A stretch of DNA of 64,000 nt from Actinomycetota bacterium (GTDB taxonomy: Bacteria > Actinomycetota > Acidimicrobiia > IMCC26256 > PALSA-610), in the NCBI GenBank assembly GCA_003134555.1, contig PLBO01000135.1, forward strand, positions 1 to 64,000, in the 5' to 3' direction. Below, piece after piece: positions 1-8,616 of the stretch. The notes beneath the pieces were generated by a model. It had not been told where the DNA came from. It did not search any database and worked only from the letters and a program-made list of their open reading frames with translations. Each line of letters begins with the position of its first letter. Positions within the stretch are counted from its first letter, which is position 1. Position numbers and translations under genes: made by a program.

Positions 1-224
1 GATAATTCCTAGTTATCCGAAAGGCTTCGGTCCGACATGGGTGCGGATTGTAACGGTGTTCGACGACTTAGGCGGTGGGCGCGAGCCGATAGGTAACCGG
101 AGCATCGGCGGTCGCTGGCGGCGATCCGGCGACTGCGGCTATCTGGTTGATTTCGCGCAGCCCAGGCCCGTGCTCGCTGTCGATCGAGCCAACAAGGAAC
201 GCGTCACGGCGATGACAGCCCGAC

Positions 225-737
225 ATGCACAACCATCTGACGAATGCAGCGATAGTCAGCAGATCGGACACGATGTCGCCGGGAGCTCCACGTCCCATCT
301 TTGACGCACCCGTCGCAGCTGCGCACGCGGAGGACCTCGACCTGCGACAGCAACAGCAGCCGAGCGATTGCACCCGTGCGCGGGACTGGATCGACCATGC
401 AGAGCGCACCATCACGTTGATCGACTATGGCCAGAGCGTCGACAACATGACGCGGACGGTCCTACACGAGCTCGCCCACTACTGCGATCCCGTAGCCGGA
501 GAACGGCGCGCCACGCGCGGAGACCCGGTTCTCGAGATCGTCGCCGAATGCGCGGCCTGGCTCGGCGGAGACAGCGTCCTGGGCTTGGAGATGACTGACG
601 CGTCGGCGACCTACGTCGCCGCATGGCTCGAAGCACACGACTCCGATGACGATTCTGTTGCGCAAGTTAACGAGCACACCTCGCAGGTCGCAAAGCGGCT
701 CGAGGAGGCTCTCGTCACTCCGACATCGACACCGTGA
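225..737 (+). CDS. ArdC/ImmA-IrrE-like metallopeptidase-domain protein (C-terminal domain)
   Basis: 170-aa ORF with TVLHELAHYCDP (HExxH) followed by IVAECAAWLGG and ATYVAAWLEAH, the pattern of the ArdC C-terminal metalloprotease domain; N-terminus uncertain. Confidence 0.6.
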   Translation: MHNHLTNAAIVSRSDTMSPGAPRPIFDAPVAAAHAEDLDLRQQQQPSDCTRARDWIDHAERTITLIDYGQSVDNMTRTVLHELAHYCDPVAGERRATRGDPVLEIVAECAAWLGGDSVLGLEMTDASATYVAAWLEAHDSDDDSVAQVNEHTSQVAKRLEEALVTPTSTP

Positions 738-779
738 CTGATGGCATCGCCCGCGGATCCGATGGTACGGGGAACATTC

Positions 780-810
780 AGCCGGGAGAGCGCTTATGTC
801 TCTCCCGGCT
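780..810. terminator. Intrinsic terminator-like hairpin
   Basis: AGCCGGGAGAG (780-790) / CTCTCCCGGCT (800-810), perfect 11-bp stem with 9-nt loop, followed by TTTC; just after the 737 stop. Confidence 0.7.
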
Positions 811-1022
811 TTCACGTTCGCGGCGGTGCCTTTCGTTGAGCGGCTCCGCGGCGCGTCGAATCAGCTGCAACGGACCTACCTCGAGTGCCCTGGCGATCGG
901 TCAGAAGTTGCACACCGACGCAGCGTTCTTCCCAGACGGGCGCACCGACCGCTGGCGAAGACAAGCACGCTCCATAACCACATCGTCGGCAACCGGCCTC
1001 ATAGCGGATCGCCGTCGCGTCG

Positions 1023-1391
1023 TCAGCGCTTCTTCGCTGCGGCCCGCTTCCTCTTGACGGCACGCGACGCCTTCGTGGTCGCCCGCTTCGCCGCCTTGTG
1101 CTTCGCAGCGCGCGCGGCACGCGCCTTCACCAGGTTCTGCGCCAGTTTCGCGCGCGCTTCAGGTGACATCGGGCGTCGTTTCTTCGTCACCTTCTTGATG
1201 GTCTTTTTTGCCGCACTTGCCGACTTGCGCGGACCACTCGACGCAGACGGCCGACCCACGGCCGGGGCGACATTCGCGATCTCGACGCCCTCACCGCCGA
1301 GGTCGTTCGCGACGATCGCTGCCTGATACGGATTAGCGGCCTCAACGATTTCGACGGTGGTACGTCTTAGGGTGACTCGGTAGCGCGGCAT
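1023..1391 (-). CDS. Small basic Lys/Ala/Arg-rich nucleoid-type protein
   Basis: Frame starts MPRYRVTLRRTTVEIVEAANPYQAAIVAND; C-terminus KKTIKKVTKKRRPMSPEARAKLAQNLVKARAARAAKHKAAKRATTKASRAVKRKRAAAKKR is histone-H1-like. Confidence 0.6.
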   Translation of the reverse strand: MPRYRVTLRRTTVEIVEAANPYQAAIVANDLGGEGVEIANVAPAVGRPSASSGPRKSASAAKKTIKKVTKKRRPMSPEARAKLAQNLVKARAARAAKHKAAKRATTKASRAVKRKRAAAKKR

Positions 1392-1683
1392 CGTGTATTC
1401 CTTCCTAGGTCGGTCGACGGCGACAATGTAGTACGGGTAATCAGCGTTGCGCGCAATCGCGCGGGCGAATGCCTCTGGTGCTTGGTGGCACCAGATTGAA
1501 GACAGCCCGTCGTGAACGCCGACGAGGGCTCCGAGCGACGCTCGCAACGAAACGTCGCGTTCGAGTTCGTTGTCGCTGCCTTGTTCGGTAATCCGTACGA
1601 TGGCTCGTTCTGCCAGCGCGGCAATGCGTCGATTCACTGTAGATCGCAGGTATTGCAACAGGCGTGCTGAAGTTGGAGTATGG

Positions 1684-1760
1684 CGGGGGATGGAGCAGCT
1701 TGGTAGCTCGTCGGGCCCATAACCCGAAGGTCGCTGGTTCAAATCCAGCTCCCGCCACCA
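1684..1760 (+). tRNA. tRNA-Met (CAT), initiator-type, atypical
   Basis: D-arm GAGCAGCTTGGTAGCTC, anticodon arm TCGGG-CCCATAA-CCCGA (GGG/CCC stem), T-arm GCTGG-TTCAAAT-CCAGC, encoded CCA; 77 nt. Confidence 0.8.
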
Positions 1761-1774
1761 AAATCAACAGGTCC

Positions 1775-1800
1775 GAGGCCATGTCAATCGACATGGCCTC
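1775..1800. terminator. Perfect hairpin downstream of tRNA
   Basis: GAGGCCATGTC-AATC-GACATGGCCTC, 11-bp perfect stem with 4-nt loop. Confidence 0.6.
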
Positions 1801-2004
1801 CTCGTTTGTGATCACGAATGTCATCACTGGCGATGGTCGCAATGACTTCGCGCGCTGTTGACGTCGTGCGCTGTCGGCATCGCGGTGGCCCTGTTCGCCG
1901 TCGCCGTGGTTCACGGCGGGCACGTTCGCGCCGAAACCATGGCGGTCTCAGGGGATCAACGCATCAGCTCCTTCGATCGAGTTGGATCGATCGGGAGGTG
2001 TTTG

Positions 2005-2440
2005 ATGGAACGGTTGTCGGAGCGGGAGAAGGACGAGATCGCGAGGTTGGCTGCGGCGGGTTTGCGGAGCCGGCTGATCGGTCACCAGATCGGGCGGCAC
2101 CATCGTACGGTCTGGGGTCATATCGCTCGGTTGCGTCGTCCGGTGGTGCCGGAGCCGGTGCCGTCTGCGTTGCGGTTGTCGTTGGCAGAGCGTGAGGAGA
2201 TGTCGCGGGGGCGCGCGGTGAGTCGTTGCGGTCGATCGCGCGGCGATTGGGCCGGTCGCCGTGGACGATCTCGCGCGAGGTCGCCGCGCATGGTGGACGG
2301 CGGCGGTATCGCGCGTGCCCGGCCGATAAGACTGCAATGCTTCGGGCGCCGCGCCGGCGCACTGGAGGTACCCGCAGCGCGACAGCGGTCTATCCGCAGC
2401 GTGCAGCACGAACGTACTGGCGCGGTTGTCAGGTATGAGG
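2005..2440 (+). pseudogene. IS30-family transposase N-terminal remnant, frameshifted
   Basis: MERLSEREKDEIARLAAAGLRSRLIGHQIGRHHRTVWGHIARL and LSLAEREE in one frame, continued by MRSIARRLGRSPWTISREVAAHGGRRRYRACPAD in another; no DDE domain. Confidence 0.75.
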
Positions 2441-3017
2441 GGTCCCCATAAGTTCGCAGGTGGGCTGCGCGTGCCGTGCCGGGTCACCCGCCTCGGGCGC
2501 GGCGCGCGCAGTCCACCGAAAAGAGATCTCGCCGGTCACGCGCCCGGATTCGGCTGACGCGTCGCGGATATCTGGCGATGTGCGCGGTGACGCACCCAGC
2601 CCGGCCGCGTCACGGACGGTCAGGTGAATCGGCCTGCCGTCGGCGTTCCTCACGGTTCGCTCGCCAATCCCACAACGGTGGCTGGTGGCGTCGGTCTTTC
2701 TCGCCCGCCCGGCCTCGTTCCGTCTCTCGGCGTAGGCGAGGCTGGCCTCGTCGACCAGTGCCTGGAGATCTGCGTCCATGGGGCTGTCCTCGGCGTAAGC
2801 CGGGCCGAACAAAACAGTACTTTCCCGCATTTCGGAATCTCCGTGTAGGCCGGGTGCAACCTTGGCGAAGCCCTCAACCGGCTCCGCATCCTCGCCAAGG
2901 CGAACGAAATGACGCTGGACGAGGCCGCGTTCCGGGTGATCGAACACGCCGTCCGACTCGACGGGTAGCCAGCGGTCGTGAGCAGCTCAAGCACGACCGT
3001 CGGCCGAAGCGTTCGGT

Positions 3018-3710
3018 CTAGGGATTGAAGACGATTGCTAGGACGGGATGGAGCTCTATGCCGTTCTTGGCGACGCCGCGTTGGTTGTGGATGCGGTCGA
3101 AGAATCCGACGCCGCGGACGGTGACGGAAACGTTTGGCTGCTTGTACTTAGTCGTCGCGCGATATTTGGCTTCAAACGCGGTGCGCGCTTTGGCGATCAC
3201 GGTTCGGAATGGACCGCTGCGCACGCATTCGGGTGCGGGGATCTCGGCGATCATCTTGTTGCCGTTATCGTCGGCGAGCGCGAGGTGGTAGTCGCTGTCG
3301 GGTTCACGTTTGAAGTCCGTGAGGGTCGCGGTGACTTCGTAGACGGTGTCTTCGACGGGAGTGACGCGCGCCTTCGGGGATTTCGGGGCGACGATCGCGT
3401 TGAGATCTGCGACGGTGGTGTCGTCGACCGCCGACTGGTCGACGCCGGTCGCTGCCGAGTCGGTCCCTGTCTTGACGTCCCACCGTTCGGTGCCACAGGT
3501 AATCGTCGGCTCGATCTCCCCTTCGGTGTCTCCGGATGCCGCGCTGGTCGGCGTGGTCTCGGCGGGTTCGGTCGTCGCGACCACCGGGCTCCCGTGATGG
3601 CGGGCGGGCCGGTAGTACGCGTCGGCCGCTGCGATGCCAGTACTGGCGGCGGCCAGCAAGACGCCGCTGAGCCCGGCGGCCGTGCGGGTTCGCGTGCGAC
3701 GGTGTGTCAC
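3018..3710 (-). CDS. Secreted protein with signal peptide
   Basis: N-terminal signal MTHRRTRTRTAAGLSGVLLAAASTGIAAADA; C-terminal motifs DYHLALADDNGNKMIAEIPAPEC and GVGFFDRIHNQRGVAKNGIELHPVLAI. Confidence 0.75.
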   Translation of the reverse strand: MTHRRTRTRTAAGLSGVLLAAASTGIAAADAYYRPARHHGSPVVATTEPAETTPTSAASGDTEGEIEPTITCGTERWDVKTGTDSAATGVDQSAVDDTTVADLNAIVAPKSPKARVTPVEDTVYEVTATLTDFKREPDSDYHLALADDNGNKMIAEIPAPECVRSGPFRTVIAKARTAFEAKYRATTKYKQPNVSVTVRGVGFFDRIHNQRGVAKNGIELHPVLAIVFNP

Positions 3711-4477
3711 CTTGGCGTCCCGTCAGATGCTGCCACCTCAGCCCCGTCAGGCGCGGCCTGCTCAGGGTCGATGGTGGCACCCGAGAGGGCCTTCTTTGTC
3801 GTGTAGGTCGCCGCCGCCAACCCCGAGAGGGCGATCAAGGTTGGTGGCAGGTCGGGGAGCCCGTCGGCGGGGTGGGTCAGGAACTGCACGAAGAAGAACG
3901 TCAGCGTCAACAGGTTGAATGCGAGGTACTGGAAGTCGAGGAGATCGAACTCACCGACGTCGTTGCTTGCGATTTCCCGGAGGCTCTGGCGAAGCCCTTT
4001 CGCGTTCGGATCTTCAAGCGGCGGCTTGTCCAAGCCGTCGTCGACTTGTGCCTGGGTGATCGCCTTTGCCGCGACCGCGACACCGAGCGGGAACCCCAAC
4101 AAGACGAAATACTCGGCCTGCAAGCCCCGATTCACGAAATCGTCGAACGCGCTGCGCGCCTTGGTCGCCTCCACACATACGGCGGAGCCTTTGTCCTTCG
4201 CGTCGCCGCATCCGACCGAACGGCCCCACACCAACATGAACGCAATCGCGAAGAACACCGCAAACGTCCACAACACCGCCTGGACCTTCGATGTCGAGGC
4301 TCGCCCGTCCGTCCCGATGACCAAGGCGCCAAGCCCGCTGCGACGCGCTTCGACCACCGGGCCACCCGCGGGCGGCCGTTTGCCGATGAACTGACGAGCG
4401 AGCAGCAGCGGCACCACGAGCGCCGCGAGCGCGAACACACACGCTAACGGGCGATTGACCGTAAACGTCGCCAACAT
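3707..4477 (-). CDS. Multi-pass membrane protein (family A in this window)
   Basis: Several hydrophobic segments; AVAAKAITQAQVDDGLDKPPL...DLLDFQYLAFNLLTLTFFFVQFL...LPDLPPTLIALSGLAAATYTTKKAL; TGA overlaps ATG of the 3018-3710 gene. Confidence 0.75.
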   Translation of the reverse strand: MLATFTVNRPLACVFALAALVVPLLLARQFIGKRPPAGGPVVEARRSGLGALVIGTDGRASTSKVQAVLWTFAVFFAIAFMLVWGRSVGCGDAKDKGSAVCVEATKARSAFDDFVNRGLQAEYFVLLGFPLGVAVAAKAITQAQVDDGLDKPPLEDPNAKGLRQSLREIASNDVGEFDLLDFQYLAFNLLTLTFFFVQFLTHPADGLPDLPPTLIALSGLAAATYTTKKALSGATIDPEQAAPDGAEVAASDGTPR

Positions 4478-4869
4478 GGCACCCCGCCACCGTGTCCAAC
4501 CGACGGCCGAAGTCGTCGACGGACACCATCCGACTGACTCTTCCATCGAGCCAATCCGTCTCACGAAGTTAGTAGCACTCACCCGATTCGATGTCGAGAG
4601 ATTTCCTGCGCGTGTGGCGTCCAGGTTTTGCCAGCTGAGAAGCGGATGAGCTTCGCGAGTTCTCATCGCCGACGCGCACGCCGTTGGCGAGTCGCTTGAT
4701 GCAGACAAAAGAGTTGCCGCGAGCTCGGCGAGTTCCACGTGACCATGAGCTGGCCACGGTCTTGCGGACTTGCCGTAGGAAGACACTGCCTTGGATGCAT
4801 TCGGTTGACCGGATCTCATCGGGCTCGTATTGTCGATGCGCCAACTTGCTTCGGCGATGGGAGTCGTTA

Positions 4870-5082
4870 ATGGCGCAGGCCGAAAGTATTCAAGTCGCCG
4901 ATCTGGCGACACAGATCGCAAGTGCATTGGCCTTAGCAGTCGAGCGCAGCGATCGGCTGCAGAAGGTTCTCGGTAGCGACGACGCCGTCGTTATCTTCAA
5001 TCCGATCATCCGCTTCGGCGGGCTCATTGCGGTTGCACGGGGAGGCCTCGGGAACGTCATCCAGCAGCAACTCGAAGGCTGA
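4870..5082 (+). CDS. Small 70-aa conserved-looking protein
   Basis: MAQAESIQVADLATQIASALALAVERSDRLQKVLGSDDAVVIFNPIIRFGGLIAVARGGLGNVIQQQLEG; stop 4 nt before the next start. Confidence 0.55.
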   Translation: MAQAESIQVADLATQIASALALAVERSDRLQKVLGSDDAVVIFNPIIRFGGLIAVARGGLGNVIQQQLEG

Positions 5083-5085
5083 GCA

Positions 5086-5505
5086 GTGCGCGATGACCTG
5101 TGTTGTCCGTCAGCACAGCCGGATTGGCGAGACGCCGAAGCCTTCGGCGTCGTTGGCGGCACAGCGGAGGAACCGCGCGTCGCGTACCTGGAGCGCGCTA
5201 TCGATATCGCCGATCTGCCCGCCGTGGGTTCGGATCGGGCTATCACGGAGGTTGTCCGAGTAGCCGCGCCCTGCGCACAGTCTGCGTGTCGACACTTCGA
5301 CGGCTCAAACTGCACACTGGCGAGTCGCCTAATCAACCTGCTTCCCACAGTCGTGCAGCGCGCACCGCGTTGCCCGATCCGAACGCGCTGCCAGTGGTTC
5401 GCGCAGGAAGGGCTAGCAGCGTGCCAACGCTGCCCTCAGGTCGTGACCGACTACGCCACCGTCGACTCAACCATCGCTCTGGTTGCGACGCCGACCGACC
5501 GATGA
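5086..5505 (+). CDS. Cys-rich protein, putative metal or Fe-S binding
   Basis: GTG start 5086; PCAQSACRHFDGSNCTLASRLINLLPTVVQRAPRCPIRTRCQWFAQEGLAACQRCPQVV (7 Cys in about 60 aa). Confidence 0.55.
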   Translation: MRDDLCCPSAQPDWRDAEAFGVVGGTAEEPRVAYLERAIDIADLPAVGSDRAITEVVRVAAPCAQSACRHFDGSNCTLASRLINLLPTVVQRAPRCPIRTRCQWFAQEGLAACQRCPQVVTDYATVDSTIALVATPTDR

Positions 5506-5639
5506 CCCTCTCGAACCATTCCACGAATTTCCGACTCAGGGGCGACGACGTCGTGCGCGGGGTCGCCTCGCGGTGTGCATAACCCCGACCTTCCGGATGG
5601 CGGCTTCGAGTCGTCGCTCGCGCAGCGCCGGCAAAGACT

Positions 5640-5830
5640 CGTTGCAGCTTCAACGGCCGCGTCCGCGAACTGTTGAACATCGAAGAGGTCGGCTCGTTCC
5701 TCGAAGCCCAAGTCGTTGTCGAAGCCTGGCGGATCGAGTACAACACCTACCGACCTCACGGCGCCCTCGGTGGACTCACCCCCGCCGAAGTACGCGCCGC
5801 ATGGACCACCGAACACCAACCAGCACTCTC
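5640..5830 (+). pseudogene. IS3-family transposase C-terminal remnant
   Basis: FNGRVRELLNIEEVGSFLEAQVVVEAWRIEYNTYRPHGALGGLTPAEVRAAW. Confidence 0.8.
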
Positions 5831-6003
5831 ATCACTGCTGAACCACCAACTGCGGTCCCGTCACCGTGTGCCTCGACCGCCCGTCTTCCTGATCCGCGGT
5901 CGGTCGCCCGGTTGGCGATTTCCCAAGCGCGGGCATTGTCGGTCGTGGTTCCATGCGATTCGGTTCCGTCGACCGACCGGCGAAGTTGAATTGAGATTCG
6001 GAA

Positions 6004-6783
6004 TCACCAGGGTCGAGGATCGCCGCAGCGATACGGGACTCCATTGCGAAAGCGTGTGCTGAGCCGTTGATTCGCCTCGGATTTGGCGAGAATCAGAACG
6101 CTGTTCGGCACGAAACCCGATGGCAGCTCCGCGAGGTCGCAGAGGTATTCCACTTGAGCCTGGTTGGGTGAATGGAAGTAGTGACCATCAGTTGTGAACT
6201 TCCACATGTCACCGAAATTGAACTGACTGACCGTGTGCCAATAGAACCAATCGCAGGCGCTGCCACTCGTCGTGCACGCGCCGATCGGCCCCTGCATGTG
6301 GTCCGGGTTGTAACCATGCTTGTGTTGCCAGTGGTGCCAGCCTTCGTGGACGTAGTCGCCCGAGCGCGTCGCTGGATTGTTGGTCGACGCACCGAGGTCG
6401 AAAAGCAAGCAGCCCATCAACGTTCGATCCTGCGCGAGAAATCGGCCGGTCTCTGCGGCTGCGAGATAGCTGCGATCTTCGCTAGGCGCATAGTAGATCT
6501 CGTTGTGGGTATCCGTTTCCCACGCTTCGGCGGCATGGCGATAGTCGATCGTGGCATGCCATTGCAAGGCGTAATCATCGCGCAGACCATACGTGATTAG
6601 GTACGACGCGTTCACAGCTTTGGGGTACGGCATCGCGACGTTGCAAGCATCGTCGAAGCCGTAGCCATTCCATTCGCTGTCGTGCATTCTGTACGCTTGG
6701 TACTGCCAGAGCACGAAGGCCCACCAGCAGTTGTGCGTTGCCCACAGGTCCTTGTCGGACTGCGATGCACCGTCAATACACAT
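6004..6783 (-). CDS. Hypothetical protein with His-rich HEGWHHWQHKHG motif
   Basis: 259-aa ORF, Trp/Tyr/His rich, DYVHEGWHHWQHKHGYNPDHMQGP. Confidence 0.6.
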   Translation of the reverse strand: MCIDGASQSDKDLWATHNCWWAFVLWQYQAYRMHDSEWNGYGFDDACNVAMPYPKAVNASYLITYGLRDDYALQWHATIDYRHAAEAWETDTHNEIYYAPSEDRSYLAAAETGRFLAQDRTLMGCLLFDLGASTNNPATRSGDYVHEGWHHWQHKHGYNPDHMQGPIGACTTSGSACDWFYWHTVSQFNFGDMWKFTTDGHYFHSPNQAQVEYLCDLAELPSGFVPNSVLILAKSEANQRLSTRFRNGVPYRCGDPRPW

Positions 6784-6824
6784 GGCTGTTCCTCAAACTT
6801 TCGTTTCCGCTGTCTAAGCGTTCG

Positions 6825-7550
6825 CTAGCCGTCCAGTCGTCGCGGCGGCTCGGTGGGCTCAGGCGGAGGCGCCGGGCGTTCGGCCTCCGGCGCAACGTGC
6901 TCGGGATGTAGGTCGTAGAAGCGGGTGAGCGCAGCGTTGAATTCGGCCGGATCACTGACAACGAGTCGACTTGTGCGGTCGAGAGACGACGCGTCATCGC
7001 GGCGTAGGATTTCGAGAAGCCGAGCGCGCGCTCGTTCGTGGTCGGGCGCATGGTGCAGGTACGCGGCGATCGCCGCTGAACGGACGGACGCCGCGGGATG
7101 CTCCGCCGCGATGCGAAGTGTCTCCCGCTCGGCTTCTGTCGTCGGCAGATAGGCGATGCCCTCTGCGGCCTTCGACTGAAGCATCTCCAGGACGTCAACC
7201 TCGCTCAGTGCACCGTGCCCTGCCGGCTCGGCTTCAGGCGCACGCGTCCAGACGAGTGCAATGAGACGGTCGAGCGCGGCGCGACTCCGCAGCTCTCCGA
7301 TGATGCTCAGTATCAGCAGCGCGAGGCCCGTGTCCGATCGCTGCGCGGTTTCGTACCTCTCGAAAAGCCCGTCGATGATATCGGGCTCGTTCTCCGCATC
7401 CGCGATGAGCGCTCGCACTGCTTCTCGTTCGTCGGCCCGGGATTGTCCGGCGAAGCGAATGAAGTCATCGATGGTGTGGCGGCTGAGCCCGATCCGAACC
7501 ACCCGCTCGAAAGCAACAGTTTCGCGGCGACTCGGCGGCTTGGACGGCAT
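6825..7550 (-). CDS. Alpha-helical, HEAT-repeat-like protein
   Basis: Repeated helical segments, e.g. RSAALDRLIALVWTRAPE and AAEHPAASVRSAAIAAYLHHAPD. Confidence 0.5.
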   Translation of the reverse strand: MPSKPPSRRETVAFERVVRIGLSRHTIDDFIRFAGQSRADEREAVRALIADAENEPDIIDGLFERYETAQRSDTGLALLILSIIGELRSRAALDRLIALVWTRAPEAEPAGHGALSEVDVLEMLQSKAAEGIAYLPTTEAERETLRIAAEHPAASVRSAAIAAYLHHAPDHERARARLLEILRRDDASSLDRTSRLVVSDPAEFNAALTRFYDLHPEHVAPEAERPAPPPEPTEPPRRLDG

Positions 7551-7634
7551 GCTGGCCGCCTTTCATTGTGGAGCCATGGCTCAACAAGGACGAAAACATC
7601 TCCACGGGCACGATCGCGGCTCGTCGCGCGGTTG

Positions 7635-8101
7635 TCAACCGCGCGACGAACTTCGCTGGCCCGGCCGCTGATCGGCGACGCGGAGCCGATGTCTCGTGCG
7701 GACAGGCCGTCGTTCAGATTCTGGAACGTCGGTAGTGAGACCGCGGTCTCTCATGTCTGGCGGACGAGGAGCTTCCGTCCGCGCGCTTTCTTCGTCCGAG
7801 GAATCAGTTCCGAGGGTCGGAAAGGTCGCAAACGCGTCGAACGGCGCCCACAGAGACCGCACCGGCATCGCGCTCTCGCGACCGGCCCGCACGGCCACAA
7901 CAACCGCGTCCGCGTCCACGTCGAAGGAGACACCCTCAACGACCGTGCGCGTGAGCCCGCACGCGTGTTCCCATACGCTCTTGTTCCGCACCCCGCCTTA
8001 CCTCCTGGATCGAAGCCCTGAGACAGCTCCGAACCTAAGAACAAGGTGGGGTGCAACCGGGGACCACCCCCGCTACCACCCACGGATACAACAGGAGAAC
8101 C
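7635..8101 (-). mobile_element. ISL3-like element remnant (5' end and transposase N-terminus)
   Basis: MRNKSVWEHACGLTRTVVEGVSFDVDADAVVVAVR matches the frame at 43646; end GGTTCTCCTGTTGTATCCGTGGG (reverse complement, ending 8101) resembles the end at 43535; internally degraded. Confidence 0.65.
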
Positions 8102-8616
8102 AGATATGGCGTGCAAATTGCACTGATGGTTGACTGCGTGGACGCGTTGCGATGGTTTCGAAGCGTCGAGGGCGCCGGCGGGGCGTCTCGAGAATGCCGT
8201 GCCGCTTGTGGCGAGCGGTGACGGCGCGGCGGGTGAGAATCACACTCGAGATCTCGTTGACCACTGATTCGCTCCAACCCGACGGGTCACCACACCTGCT
8301 CCGGTGAACGCGCTCTGGACCGTGCCCGCGCTGGTATCGAAGTGCGTGGCAACTCGCGCCAAAGATTTGCCCGGCTCGCAGAGCCGCTTCGCTTCGTCCA
8401 GTCGGCCTAGCAGACGGTCGTAACGGGCCTCGACTGAGGTAACCGCCGACACTGCGGTTCCTCCGGGTGCTTTTGAACTGGCTACGCAGCAAGGGCGAAT
8501 CGCTCCTGCTTGACGCGTGCCGGTAACGGCGGCAGTATCGCCGGCGCAGATCCGCAGCGACATTCGCGCAGCGGTGTTGTGCGCCGTTCCGGCGCACGTA
8601 AAAGGCGGGGGACAAC

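Noticed and set aside
43-304. 87-aa ORF 41-304 at the left edge
   Set aside because: No motif, overlapping frames in both strands, composition like other spurious ORFs
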